Assembly (NCBI GenBank): GCA_037043455.1
Contig: JAWPHD010011224.1
Location: 21,830 to 85,829 of the forward strand
Direction: 5' to 3'
Origin: Cyrtodaria siliqua
Lineage: Eukaryota > Mollusca > Bivalvia > Adapedonta > Hiatellidae
DNA: 64,000 nt
In this document: positions 11,870-25,098 of the stretch, one piece after another
Numbering within the stretch: position 1 is the stretch's first letter
Layout: each line of letters opens with the position of its first letter
Translations under genes and position numbers: made by a program
The notes under the pieces: generated by a model
What the model saw: the letters and a program-made list of their open reading frames with translations, nothing else
Database searches by the model: none
What the model was told of the DNA's origin: nothing

Positions 11870-13280
11870 ACCAACTGCAACGACTGGCAAATTTTCATCT
11901 CGTTCAAAGAAATGTTAATATCTCCTTTACTACTGGTTTAAACTCTGAAATTTCACACCTCTGCTCTCCAATGGTTATAGTTTTAATCGGTATCGTGAAA
12001 AACAATAACAACATACCTATGTGTAAAAGGACGCGTTTTGGCTTGACAGTGTGTAAATTGTGCTTATTGTGTAAACTTTCATAACTGGTCTATTTCCCAT
12101 TAATATGGACTAAACACGTATTGACATAATCTGCAAAGATATCTAAACATACTAGTATACAACATGCTTGTTATATCAATCAATATGCATAGCTATAATA
12201 CCTACCATTTCGTCATCGCGTAAAAATCGGAACCGATTTGGAACAACGCCCGACTTGGTGATTGCCGGTTATACGGTGTGGTACTGATAATGTACTTGTG
12301 CACAGCTTCAAAACCACATAGACTTTTTATTTATTTATTTTTTGCGAATAAATGATTATTAGAAAATCTACATTTGAGACGAAAAGTCTTGTGCGCTTCC
12401 CACAGTAGACGTGATGTGATACTCGGATGTTGCAAATTGGAATGACTGAATGAAAAATGTTTTACGGCACGTCGACACATAAATAGGTCATATTGTGCGC
12501 AAAAATCGATGAAAAATAAAGAAATGAAGTATTAATTTTAATTAATGCAAACACACAAAGATAAAACTATTTACACAAAGATAAAACTATTTACACAAAG
12601 ATAAAAACTATTCAAAAAGAAAAAAGAAGAAAAAAAAGGATGATATAAAGGGGCACAAGGCACATCTTGAAGTGAGCATATTAACATTAACGTTTCGATT
12701 TATTTTTCCAGTATCAATTGGATTTAAACCTCTTGCATATAAATAAAAAAAAAAGAGTTTAGTTTTCATGTTTTCTTCTTTCTCTACCATATGTTAAAGT
12801 ATAATATTGGTGCAATATAATCAACTGGTAGTAATAAGCCAACATAATTACCTTAATGCTTTTCTTACAATTAATATTAATGATTGAACACATGCAAGTA
12901 ATGAAGCAATACTAATTGGACGCTGCGAGTTTTTAAAAAATCAATCTCGCATGGCCAAGGAGTAAACATGAATATATTTCCTTCTATCAAATATATATAA
13001 GTATAACGGTTACTCAATTTATATAAAATATACATAATATATAAATCAAATGTTAAACTATCTGAACATTCGAGGGGAGTAGGGGTTGGGGTGGAAGAGG
13101 AGGAGGGACCTTAAATCTTATGTCAATCTGTTTCCAAGTAACATATATGGATTTAGAGGGAGTTAACACAGAAATAGTATGTGTCAAGTTTCCTCGTTTT
13201 GATCTCCCCGTATCAGAATTATTGACTTTATATCCATATCATTGTGTTCGAGACATAATGTACCGATAATGTATTTAATA
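11870..13280. repeat. Rearranged copy of the 7420-8270 repeat
   Basis: The segment 11870-12290 is the reverse complement of 7800-8270. The segment 12960-13280 matches 7420-7800 directly. A degraded TTAA MITE (12644-12955) lies between them. The parts therefore lie in a different order and orientation from the intact copy. Confidence 0.5.
12644..12955. mobile_element. TTAA-type MITE, copy e, degraded
   Basis: The left end TATAAAGGGGCACAAGGCACATCTTGAAG and the interior ATTAATATTAATGATTGAAC match the family. The right end has lost the GTGTCCCTTTAA terminus. Confidence 0.5.
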
Positions 13281-13299
13281 ATAGGTTTGTGAGGGTCGG

Positions 13300-14250
13300 G
13301 TTGGGCCATCCCTCAACAAACCTTACATAAAAAAAACTCATGTAATATGCATAAATTAGTTTGTAAATAAAGTAATAGAAAATATAATCAAGTGAATAAA
13401 TGCATATATTGTAATCAGAGACAGAATAAATGGGAAGGTTTTCTTATACTTTACAATTATAAAAGTATATTATACAATGTACAATTTTAATAGAGTGTAA
13501 AAAAGGTCCCACTGTAATCCAGAGGTACTTCCAAAACAATTTTGGTGGACAATATAGTATGATTGCTATATAGAGAATAAATATAGGATGCTATAAGATT
13601 GCAGTGAGTGGGGAAAAAAAATAAATGTAAAGAATATTTTTTGTTTCAAAACCCAGTGTACAACACCCACATTGTCAATGCATACAGACTTATTTTACAC
13701 AGATAGTTTTAATGTTATAGTATCAAATATAAACATTGTTTCATGTTATGAAATCCATGCACTGCTGCTCCGAGGCTCATTGATTTTTTTCTCATATTTT
13801 GTTTTTGGAAAGAGAAAAAAAACAATAACCCATCTTATGTAATAAATCTGTATATAAATCCATTATCAAAGGACAATGTTAAAGGATTTTTATACATAAC
13901 TTCAAAAAAAAAAAGAAAACCTAAAAAAAAACAAGAAGGTGTTTATTTACTACAGTTTGATACTGGAAAAATCAACTAAGTAAATTATCTCGGTACTCCA
14001 GTTCCACAGAAAGCAATGTATTGACTCTACATGTCTTCAAACTTATTCATTTTTAAGTTTTTATATGCGATTAGTTTCTCAACTTATGTATGTTTTATTA
14101 AAGGTTAAGCTCTGAAATTTAAAGTTGCATCTTGTTTTGGTAAATGTAAAGTTTTGATTGCATGATGATTTTGATCAAAACTGTATCAAATTTACGATTT
14201 CCAAATAAAAATATATGTTTCTGAAAAAGTTACATTTTTCTGTAATATAA
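13300..14250. other. AT-rich intergenic DNA
   Basis: No gene is recognised. The part next to 14250 may be the 3' end of the LINE remnant that follows. Confidence 0.4.
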
Positions 14251-14261
14251 GTTTTTACCAG

Positions 14262-14900
14262 AATTCTTTTACTGTTCCACAGTTCCAAAACAGATGTTGG
14301 ATAGTTTCAGGTGCATTATTGAAAAAGCTGCACATATCGTTATTAAAAAATAATATTCATTTTAGATAAAAGGTAATTTGTTCCAAGTATCCTATGGTTG
14401 ATTCTAAATTGGAACCAAATAAAACTTAGGATCTTTTGTTATGCTTTGGGATATACATTATTTCTAATAATGATGTCATATATATTTAGACAGCCTTTCT
14501 CATTTTGTAGAATTAAGGATAGGATAAGTGGACGTATAGGGTTTGGGCTGTTACAGGCTAGATAGATGCACAATATTCAGGTTTGCCAAACAATTCCTGA
14601 CAGCAGTTATAATACCTTCATATTCAAGAAAATTGGACTGTATATTATAGTGTCAACATCAAACGCTATCGCCCTTTGGGGATTTAGGTAGATGACTTCA
14701 TAGGGTCCACAATATGTCCGGTCATCGCACAATCAATATGGAAGGAATAGTGGCGAACAACTGTAAATGGGTGAACCACTAAACATGCAATGCGTTGCAA
14801 TCTGACAGGGTCATAACCTCTTTTGATAAACGTTTTAACAAGTTTAATAACGATTGTATGAAAGTGATTTATTTTTAAGTTTATGGCAACGGTAGCTCGG
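14262..14900 (-). pseudogene. LINE remnant, C-terminal part of ORF2
   Basis: On the minus strand, 14338-14262 reads CSFFNNAPETIQHLFWNC, the Cys/His motif that closes many L1/Tx1-type LINE ORF2 proteins. Upstream on that strand (14430-14376) it reads FQFRINHRILGTN, the usual preceding segment. No continuous frame remains, so this is a dead 5'-truncated copy. Confidence 0.7.
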
Positions 14901-15239
14901 ATGGAGTAGTTTTTTAATCCTACAAAGAATATGAATATTTAAGTCCTCAACACGACTAAGTTAAAAAAAATAGACCCATAAGAAGTTGCTCGGGGAACAT
15001 CCCCATCTTATATGGGATAATTAACAATAACAGCATTAAACCCATCTCTATTGTCACCGATTCTGCAAATTATTTCCCGAATTCTGCAAATTATTTCCCT
15101 ATTTTCAGTAGAGAGATAAGAAGGACATTACCAGAAATTATAGCTTTGTTGAATTGAAAAAGAAAGTTACATGAAATAACTTCAGAAATCCAACAAACTG
15201 TACACTTCTGTACAGTGTTCACTCCATTTCCTCCAACAA

Positions 15240-16190
15240 TAAGTGTATTGTATGTAAAAACACTGAAAAGGGGATCCATTGGAAGCAACAAACACAAACA
15301 AGAGAGAAAAATAGCAGATTCGGCTGTATGAGTCTGTTCATGAAAGGTAATATAAGATGAAACACATCTCACGCCCCTTAAGCGGTATTCTACGTTAAAG
15401 TCACACAGGATCACACAGAGTAGACTTGATGATCCCAAAGGACCAGTAATAACAATACTGATGTGTAGTCAGGGCGACTTTTTGCAGCCGCCACACAGCA
15501 CTAAACAAATGCTAGTGTGAATGTCAATAAATAATGAAAAGAAGATGCATTAGAAGCAACAAACACAAACAACAGAGAAAAGTAACGGATTCGTTTTATT
15601 GAGTCTATTCATGAGAGGTAATACAAGATGCAACACCTCTCACGCCCACTAGCAGCGGCTTAAGCGGTATTCTACTTTAAAGCCACAATTAAAGACAGGG
15701 ATTGATGATACCAAAGGACCAGTAGGTAATAACACTACTGATTTGTAGTCGGGGCAACATTTTACAGCCACACAGAACTAAACAAACGCTAGTGTGAATG
15801 TAAATAAACACTGTAAAGGGGATCGCTTTGAAGCAACAAACACAAACAAGATAGAAAAGTAGCAGACTCGGTTCGGTTGTATTGGGTAATATAAGATGCA
15901 ACACCTCTCACGCCCACTAGCACCGGCTTAAGCGGTATTCTACTTTAAAGCCTCAAAGATGATCCCAAATGACCAGTAATAACACTACTGATTTGTAGTC
16001 GATGCGACCTTTTACAACTGCCACACAGCGCTAAACAAAAGCTAGTGTGAGTGTCACTAAATACTAAATACTAAAAAGGTGATTCGTTGAAAAAAACAAA
16101 CACACAAACTAGAGAGAAGTAGCAGACTCGGTCTTATTGAGTCTGTTCATGAGAGGTAATATAGGGTGCAACACCTTATAAAGTCACAAC
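15240..16190. repeat. Tandem repeat, period about 265 bp, about 3.5 copies
   Basis: The units each contain CCAAAGGACCAGTA, GAAGCAACAAACACAAAC and AAGCGGTATTCTAC. Unit marks fall at about 15430, 15703 and 15958, and the first copy is partial. Each unit carries CTCACGCCC, and no coding potential is apparent. Confidence 0.7.
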
Positions 16191-16389
16191 ACAGTTTTAT
16201 TCGGCCAAATATGTTCCGTCTTATGCGAAACGCGTTTAATTTGTGGGTTTTCTTATAAACATATATAAGCCATGATTACACCTCAGGATGTTAAAACAGA
16301 ACTACACATTAGTATATGAATCTCATAATGAGCACTGTACCTAAAATAAACGCCGCCAATTCCATTAGAAAATGAAGTAGTTTGAGATA

Positions 16390-17708
16390 CAGCCATATCC
16401 ATCGCCGCAGTATTTCCCCTATGTATGGCCTTGAATTTGAAAATTCAGACACGTGTGTTGAGTTCTGCACATCGTCCTGAAGATAGGAGTAAATGTGCCA
16501 AGTTATTTTGAAATATATCCATGCATGCAAGAGATACGAAGCGGACATGTGCCTTACCTTCAGCATGACATTGACTATGAATATATTGACATGGGTGTTT
16601 GATTCTGCACATCGTCTTGACGGGATGAGTAACTGTGGCGAGTTTTTTTTAATTACCACTATGCATGCACGAGTTTTTGTTTGTTTGTTTGTTTGTATGG
16701 TGTTTTACGTCATTTTCAACACGTATAAGCTTATATTTTTTGTGGTGGAGGCAGACCACCCACTTTTCCTGAACCAGTACTGTACACCTCCCGCCATCCG
16801 TAAGGATCGACACTTCCTCACGTTCAAGTCGAGCTCCCAATGGGATTCGAACCCGCAGCGGTGAGAGGCGAAGGTTTACAACGCACGTCGTTAACCATTA
16901 GGCCACGGAGACGCATGCATGCACGAGTTATGGAGCGGACAAGAAATTGGCCTCACTAAAGCAGTAGTGAATGATCTTCAGAGTGACCTTCACCTTCAAT
17001 ATACTGACATCTGCACATCGTCTTGACGAGATGAGTAAATGTGTCAAGTTATTATGAAGAAATCCATGCATGCATGCAAGAGTTATAGAGCGGACACGAA
17101 ATGGGCCTTACTATAGGCATATATCTGAAGTGAATGACCTTCAGACTTCAGACTGACGCTGACCTTGAAGAGACTGACACGGGTGTTCAGTTTTGCACAT
17201 CGTCTTGATGGGATAAGTAAATGTGCCAAGCTTTTTTTGAATTCCGTCTATGCATGCAATAATTATGGAGAGCACTCAAAATGGGCCTTACTATAGGCTT
17301 ACCAAAAGCAATAATCTCATTGTGGCCTTAACCTTGAAGATGCTGACACGGGTGTTAGGCTCTGCACGTTGTCTTGATGAGATGAGTCAATATAAAGAGT
17401 TTAATTACCAGTGTTTTTGAAATATGGGAAAGATTTCCCGAGGGAGAGAACTTGCTCCGATATAAGGACGAGTGCTGAAAGTGAGAGAAAATTTCCAGTA
17501 GCGCTCTAAGAAGATATGGCTTTTCTATAGAAATTCTCTGGATATTACTATAAATCATCACAAATTATGTAGTACGAATATAAGTCATTCTAAAATATCT
17601 CCATGCATGCGAGAGTTATGGAAGAATTTAGACGGACGGCGCCTGGGGACGGACGGACACGGATGGAGGCTATTACTATATCCCCGTTACGCCTAGGCGG
17701 GGAATAAC
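16390..17708 (-). mobile_element. Hairpin-headed tandem-module element (family H7), degraded
   Basis: On the minus strand a hairpin CCCCGCCTAGGCGTAACGGGG starts at about 17703. A GTCCGTCCGTCCCC tract follows, then diverged modules marked by ATGCATGCA and GCACATCGTCTTGA. A SINE (16676-16913) has inserted into it. Confidence 0.5.
16676..16913 (-). repeat. tRNA-derived SINE, full copy
   Basis: The minus-strand head has CGTCTCCGTGGCCTAATGG and GGGTTCGAATCCC (clear A and B boxes). The body contains GTACAGTACTGGTTC and GGTCTGCCTCCACCACAAA, and the tail ends GACGTAAAACACCATAC plus CAAA repeats. Confidence 0.75.
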
Positions 17709-18016
17709 AAAAAAGGTATCCGATGTAAAATTGCGTATTTTTTTTATAACTGTTTTTTTTTTTATCTTTATACGAGGGGCAGTCAAAAAGTACCCCGATT
17801 TTTGCAATTAAAATGTTATTCATCAAGCAATCGTTTTGAAACATTCAGGAAACATACTTTGTTATTTGTGATAAAGTTGATGACATTTTGAAGAATTTAG
17901 ATAAACCGTGTTCAAGCTATACTTACTGTAGCAACAAAAAAAAGCGCGCACGGAGCAATTGCGAAATTTGATATTTTTCATTTCTCAACAGTTTTTGTCC
18001 ACATTTGGTAGTTAGC

Positions 18017-18557
18017 TTAAAGGGAATGTAGCGACACAGCCAAACAAACTCTGTTATTGAGAGTTCTGAAAAACTTGGGAAAATGTGAAAGAAATATCAA
18101 AATCGGATGATAAACAAAAAAGATATGACCATTGAAAGGTTGTTCTAAAACGAATATGGGAGCCGCCATTTTTAGAACTATGACATCATAGTTCCATATT
18201 ACCATATATGGAATATTGATAAATATCATTTAAAACGATGAAAATCACTGCAAATGAATGATTTTTTTTACTGGTCATATAAAGCATTACTGCCATTAAG
18301 TATTCCATATTTTTCATACAGTTGTCGTTTTTTCCCTATAAACCAAATATTTTAATATTTATAAATATTCCATATATGGTCATTTAGAACCGTGATGTCA
18401 TAGCTCTCAAAATGGCCGCTTCTATATCTATAGAAACTTCAAATAATCATAACTTCTGTGTTTATCATCCGATTTTGGAAATTCTTTTACCTTTTTCATT
18501 TTTTTCAGAACTCTCAATAATAAAGATAGTTTGGCTGTGTCGCTACATTCACTTTAA
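18017..18557. mobile_element. Palindromic TTAA-ended foldback element
   Basis: The left end TTAAAGGGAATGTAGCGACA is mirrored by TGTCGCTACATTCACTTTAA at the right. The complementarity continues inward, for example CATATATGGAATATTGATAA and its counterpart near 18361-18380. The whole element can fold on itself. It is nested inside the mariner element. Confidence 0.75.
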
Positions 18558-18739
18558 GCCAAACAATAACGAAACTTGACATGACATCAGTGACAGCTTT
18601 TGACTACGACATATCTTTATTTCAACGTTTTTTTGTTGTTTTTTTTGTTTTGTTTTTTTGTTTTTTTGCAAAACATGTTTTTTATGCAAAATGCAAGCAG
18701 GCTCTTTATGAAATTTCAGTTCATCACAAATAACGTCGG

Positions 18740-19070
18740 AAGACAGAACGGAGCAACGGGCTGTGATTAAATTGTGTGCAAGTGCAGGAACGATGCCTAC
18801 AGATACGTGGAAGTTTCGGAATCGCGGGATACAAAAGACAAAACGTTGCAGGACTAGTGTCTTGTTTGACTGGCACAAGCGTTTCTGCGATGGAAGAGTA
18901 ACAGTGTCAGATGACAAAACGACCGAAAGACCACAGACAAACATTAACAACATTAATAACTCCAGTAAACGTCTTACGTCGGATCGTTAAAAATCCCACA
19001 AAACAATTAATCATATTGTTGAAAATATAAAACAGTTAACAACATTTAAAAAAAAGATTTACAGATGTCG
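18740..19070 (+). pseudogene. Mariner transposase N-terminal remnant
   Basis: The translated segment includes EQRAVIKLCASAG, TDTWKF, CRTSVLFDWHKRFCDGR and NPT/NN residues. This is the paired helix-turn-helix layout of mariner transposases (also the DNA-binding part of SETMAR). The frame shifts in places and stops. The DDD/DDE catalytic part is not present before the right inverted end. Confidence 0.7.
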
Positions 19071-19389
19071 AAAGTATGTGCACTTTGGGTGCGAAAGGAG
19101 AATATTTTGAGACATTTTAAGGTGCATTATTTTTGTAACGTCGCCAAATTTGACGTCAAACTGCTCCGTGTCTGCAAACATGGGTATTTTCAATTTATTG
19201 TCAGTTATTTTTATTAAAATATATTCTCACAATTCGCACGATATCTTACAGATTTTGTTTTCTTGTTGTGTATTATAACTGTACATTTACGTAACCGTTA
19301 AACAGATATAAGCGCAGTCCGGAAACTTTTTGACTGCCCCTCGTATATATATATATATAGAAAAATATGTTGTTTGTCCTTTTTTTTTT

Positions 19390-20560
19390 TTTAGCTTAGA
19401 AGTGAGCTTTTGGGATCACTCTTTGATCGTCGATCGTCGTCGTACGTCCTCCGTCGTTAACCTTTTGTTTAAACGACTTCCTCTCAGAAACCGCTTTAAT
19501 TAAACTTCACATGGATAATCCAATTAGGTCAGTCATTTCTCAATGGTGTTGAAATAAGGTCAACGCGATAAAGGCCGAAACCTTAAACATTCTTTTCGGG
19601 TTTCAAAGTTTGTCTTTATTAATCATCGCCAGCCCATAGACAATATATCGAGTTCGTTCAAATAACGTTTTGGGATTCTGATAATGCGTTTTAAGCTTTT
19701 TCCCTTTTTCATCTGAAATAAAAAAAATAGTTGAATTAAATTGCATATTATTTAAACATAAAAATGGGGACGTTTTGACAAAAATATGCATCTGGAATGT
19801 TTGACAATAAAAATAATAGATTGGGACGTTTTGGCCAATATGGGTCCGTTTTGACCAGGGAATGTATTGACCTGGGGACGTGTTGACTGTAGTTTTAAAA
19901 ACGATTTTATGTCTGAAATACGTTGTTCTAGGTTTACCTGTTTAACATAACTCGTATGTATTGCTGCATTTGCATGCAGTTTTTTTGTATAGTACTTTAA
20001 TGTTGTTGTTTTCTTTAAACACAAACATAATAACAAACACGTTTGCTGATATAACCGATATATTGAAATACGGGTAAATGAAATTTGCTATTGAACAAAC
20101 AATTTATCTTTGTTCAGTGACGTAATAATTCTTAATTCTCCGTTTTGTTGTATTTAAATTGAAGCAAACATCAAGCATGCACGTATACGTATAGACAAGT
20201 GCGCAATATATGTGTCAACTTACTACAAGGGGCGGATCCAATGGGCGTGCACCTCTAAAATCTGGAAAAAAATCATATGTAAAAAGCGTTTTTCTTTTGT
20301 GTTTTTTGTTGTGGCAAAACAGTTTTTTTTAAAGGTCGAGCCCCACCCCCTCTTCTCTCCCTCTAAACTGAAAAAAACAACGTGTTTTTGTACGTGTTTT
20401 TTGGTTGTTAACTCTTTTTTATTTATTTTTTAAGTTGCCACCCTCCTCCACAATCTGTATGGTCTGTAGCTACACATAACACATCCGCAATATATTTGCT
20501 TTCTTATAGGACGAACTGATTATGGAGCGAAACAAAACGGTGTCTTCGTGAAAAATGTTC
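19390..20560. other. Intergenic DNA with a hairpin-headed repeat fragment
   Basis: A head-like segment at about 19392-19470 (TTTAGCTTAGAAGTGAGCTT, then GATCGTCGATCGTCGTCGTACG) resembles the start of the tandem-module repeat class. The rest, to 20560, shows no recognisable feature. Confidence 0.4.
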
Positions 20561-20582
20561 ATCCATAATAATTATTCGAAAT

Positions 20583-20614
20583 CGCGGGAAGTAGACCAAG
20601 GAAAGCGCGCCAAC
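20583..20614. promoter_or_regulatory. Candidate E2F sites in the CHAF1A promoter
   Basis: CGCGGGAA (20583-20590; reverse TTCCCGCG) and GCGCGCCAAC (20605-20614; reverse GTTGGCGCGC) both resemble the E2F consensus. They lie 70-100 bases upstream of the CHAF1A ATG. S-phase expression of replication-coupled chromatin assembly genes by E2F is well known in animals. The match is by eye only. Confidence 0.5.
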
Positions 20615-20682
20615 TACGAAAGTTTTTGTTTGAAAAGTCCTCGATATTTTGTTGTTTTCTGTTTTGAGAACACCGACAAAAT

Positions 20683-20719
20683 ATGGCACACATTGACTGC
20701 AATGGCACAGTCAATTTAG
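20683..20719 (+). CDS. CHAF1A: CHAF1A exon 1
   Basis: The ATG at 20683 opens twelve codons (MAHIDCNGTVNL) plus one base, followed by a GTAAGA donor. This start is chosen because it splices in phase to exon 2 and lies just below two E2F-like sites. No better upstream ATG in frame was seen. Confidence 0.75.
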
Positions 20720-23700
20720 GTAAGACATGAATAAATTTGATGTGATTGATAACATAATTTTTACAATAGATTCTCCGCAGGTTTTTGAATTAAACCACTT
20801 AGGGGAACAATTTGTATGGTGTTTATGTCATTTTCTAGTGCATAAAATACACGTCTCGAAACAGCGAGACGGTTTCTGATATATCCGTCCAACCAGTGAG
20901 ATATGAAAAAAGAAGCATATCGCTAAGTTTTGTTACACTTTTTGGGAAAGATACACATCAATATATGTTTAATTGTTGATTTCCCACTACCCCTGAAGCG
21001 AGAAACTTGTTATCTGGGGAGGTGTATTTCACACAATATGACGAGTGACACCGATAGAGAGGCTCTTTAAGGGTTATTTCAAATAACAATTAGCAAAATA
21101 TAAGCACCGTGCTTAATATTTAAATCACCGCGCAAATTTTAAAGGACAGCGCTAATAGCGATTTTGAATTTCAAGCACAGCGACACCGCGGTGCTTAAAG
21201 GCGCTGGGGAGAACCCTGATACAACTCGGGGTTCGAATTTAGCATTTTTTGCCAGTTGATAAAAAGTGAACTGACAAATTATAGCTCACTCTAGCACTTG
21301 GACCTACTAACGGGAATTTTCTACCGGACAAACATTTGCCTTTCATGTCCGACACACTGCCGGTTTTCGCGGAGACTGGCCTATGAACTATATTATCAGG
21401 GCTCAATCTACAGGGCGATTCGAGAGAAGAACGCGCCCGCGATCTCGACTTCGCCTTGGCAGCACATCAAAGCGAAGTTCAAGTCGTCTTAATTTTCCGG
21501 GGTGACAGTTATCAATAATATCAATATAATAAGTATCTGACACGTGGTCATAATCAGTGTTATACATGGTCAAGTCCACCTAATCCCCAGGGGGCTATTA
21601 CAAACTATCAGTATAGCTCCCGGCATAATCTGTGTCAATATACACACGAGTGTCAACACAAATCCCATTCCCACATTGTACCTTACTGGCCAATCGAATC
21701 GCTCGAAACAGCTCAGCCACACAAAGAAACAATCATAATAGCCAGTGAGTGCAACGTTTACATATTGATTTGTTAATCGCTGTGAAAATTGAAATTAATT
21801 AGCCTAAAGGTGATAATTGTCTATTTATTTCACTCACATTTAAGAAATTGCATTGTTTTTTTTGATTGACTTACAGAGCAATGTTGTTTGTGAAAATTAA
21901 AATATAGCACAAGATGTAAAATCGAAAGTAGACCTTAATCTCGAAGCCAAATGTTCTAGATTAATAATTAACCGTAAGTTGGAACTACTCGCTGTCCAGG
22001 GATCAAAATGGGATGCGAGGTAGTACTGTACTGGTCCGTGTCAATCAGTACTGGTCCGTATAATAAATATCCATAAAATCAGAACAAAAATCATTCTAAC
22101 ATATAAAGCCATTTTATTATACAATTCACCATTTGTGTATATTATCTACTTGACTAGAAAACAGTCTAGGAAGTGACCGACGAAAATGTGTGACATTCAG
22201 AAACACGTGTCACGTTACTTTGTCACTCGCGACCACTGGTGTAAATCGACTATTTTCTCTGATAAAACATACTAAAACACGCAGAGGTAGTTCAAAATCG
22301 TCCTACATTGTCTTTTATTTGCATTTAATCACGAGAAAGTAAAAATCTCTTCCATGCTAAGCCTTTGACCGCACACATACCTATGAAAACAAATTGGCGC
22401 CGCCATTTTGATTTGCCCTCATTTATAAGATGCGTAGCGATTGGTTCACAGCCAGCGTTTCCTGCCAATCACAAGTGATCACTTCCTAGACTCTTCTGGT
22501 CACGTACGAGAGCCGTGTCTCTCAAATTTATTATTTTCTGTCACCTTTTAAACATCTCAGTGAACGAAATGGATTTTCAGACGCATTTGTCCTTTTGTTG
22601 TATGTATGCAAGGTGTGTATTTGACGATGTTGGGTAGACTACAGCAGATTACAGCACTCGCAAATACGGACTAGTGCACCTGTTTGTGTACTCGCCCGTA
22701 CCTCGTCCAACTCGCATTTACGAGCGGGCGAGCGCCCATTTCGTTCCCTGCTGTCACATTAAAAATTGTATAATTTCTCTTTAAATTAATGTTATTGTGA
22801 TCAGTTTTCATTTTATTTGTTGAAGTTACAAAGAAAAAAGCATGCATATTTTGAAAGCATTTAATAATCTTCAAATAAGTGGAAAGCACTCTCGCGATTT
22901 GTAAACAAGGAAGTGAAATAATTATGAGAAAAAATATGAATTGCTTTGATAATAAATGTTAACAACGGTTATATTTATATACAGTTAACAGTTTTAATTA
23001 CTTATCAATAAGGTCTGCTTATTAAAATGCCTCCCTGGAGCACCTGCACTTTGAAAAGATCACGAAATCGTAAATCACTGTATAAAAATTGGTGGGTGGG
23101 GTAATGCAAAAAAATCGAACTTCTAAATGTTTTACTTGACACTTTCAAATTCAATACACAGGGAAGCCCTAATGACAATGAGAGATTATTACAGTCAATA
23201 ACCATTAAAAAGGTATAGTAATAAATCCATTATCATAGAAAATTTCAAATTTGCATCAATATTTCAAGTTCATATTATAGAGTAAAAATAAATAAGTGTG
23301 CATTACACTGTATTCACTGCATTGCAATATACATGGTGATGACTATTCAACCGTTGTCTACGTATACACGTCGCGTGAAGTCTTCCTAAATTCTCTCCTT
23401 CTCCCTAAAATCACTTGAGGGAGAAGTGACTTCTAAATTCCTGGCCTAGATTGAGCCCTGATTATGCCTAAATAGTTTTACTTTCTAGCACTATTCTAAA
23501 CTAGAAGGCTGTTTATTGAATTGGGGTTTTACGGCACACCAACACAAAAAAGGTTATATGGCGCCAAACGGATGAACATGCCAGGCTCATCTCATCCTCC
23601 ATTTACATCTAGATAAAACATGGAGAATGGGCCTAGAACCTTCGAACCTGCAGAACTGCAGAGTTGCTGCAAAGTCTATTGTAGATACTCCATTTACGAT

Positions 23701-25050
23701 GGAGCCACGTTTCCACATTTGCATATCCGGTGTCGTGAAGAAAACCTTGAATGAGCATGATAAAAAAATGACAAAATGAACATGAAGGGTTGGGTCTACC
23801 CCTCTGCCTCTAGCGGGATTTGCAGTGGTTGTATTCTACCCCGGCAACCACACGGTGAAGAAGGCTGTTAATCACTTGCATAATATTGCCAGTGCTTCAA
23901 AAGTTTATTAGCATTTTGAAAAAATGTCTGGCAAAAAGCCAGTAAAACAGCTTAAATTTGAACCCTGCAACTTACCTAAAGTGAAGAATAATCATTTGTT
24001 ATCCATTTCACACTAAAATTTTAATCCAAAATACAGTTTGATACGAAATACATTAGTTTAAATCTAGGTACTATGTATTGTTTGAACGGCAAAACACAGG
24101 GTCAGTGCAGTGGCGTCATACAAGAAACGTATACACACAGTCTGAAACTTTTTTTGGTCAAACGCAATGAGACGTCACGGGGTGCATCTATAAATATCCG
24201 TATGTAAAAAAAAAATCACCCGATGTCAAATAAATGAGACTAGTCCTTTTCAAAACATTTAAGGTTACAATAATACATGATGGTTGATTTTTCTTTGTGG
24301 TGGAGGCAGACCACCCACTTTTCCTGGGTAGAACCAGTACTGTACACATTCCGGCATCCATAGAAAAAGTGTGGCCGGTACTAGCTAGGCCGGTACGAGA
24401 TCTACATGGTCGGTAGAGAACATAAAACCACAATAGCTTACAGTCAAATGGTGAATGTATTTGTTGTTTCCAGATTTGAAAGAGACAAAGAAGATGGAGA
24501 CTGATGAATGTCCCCCATCAAAGAAATTTAAACAAGGTTTGTTATCACGTTATAATGTACCATACTGTATGTTAGCAAATAAGATTGTAGTATGGTTGGT
24601 GATATTCTGACTGGGTCACAAAAGTTCACTATACTACAAAACAGATTATGAGATAGAGGTCTTTTTACCAGTTTTGGGGAAGGGGCCTTTTGGCCTAACT
24701 TGGGAGAGAAAAATCCATGAATGGGGAATGAAGTTTCCAGAGGTAAGTTTAAAAAATGGGGAAAACTGCATATTTTAAAAGAAATTTGGTTGGGAAAGGG
24801 GCCTTGTACAGGCCGCTACAAACAAGGGTAAAAGGCCCTTAGGCCTAAAAAAAAAACTTGTGTGTTTCTGGTTTCACCCTGTCAAAAAGTTAGGGTAGGT
24901 AGGTAGGAAAAAGTTTTTTTTTTAGATATTTTTTTTATATATATTGTTCGCATATATTATGCCATTTTTGTACTAAGGCAACTTTTTGATAACCTTTGCA
25001 ATGCAGATTAGATGCTTAACAACTCTGGCTAATAAAATTATTATTTGAAT

Positions 25051-25098
<48 letters not shown>

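Larger units (their letters stand above)
17771..19345 (+). mobile_element. Mariner-type transposon, inactive
   Basis: The inverted ends TACGAGGGGCAGTCAAAAAG and CTTTTTGACTGCCCCTCGTA (about 20 bp) are flanked by TA-rich DNA, as in Tc1/mariner elements. The interior keeps only the N-terminal, DNA-binding part of a transposase (about 18740-19070). The catalytic domain is gone. A palindromic TTAA element (18017-18557) is inserted in its 5' part. Confidence 0.8.
20720..24473 (+). other. CHAF1A intron 1
   Basis: The 3.75-kb intron is mostly occupied by two nested hAT-like elements (outer 21227-23967, inner 21397-23460). A SINE fragment lies at 24290-24360, minus strand. Confidence 0.75.
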
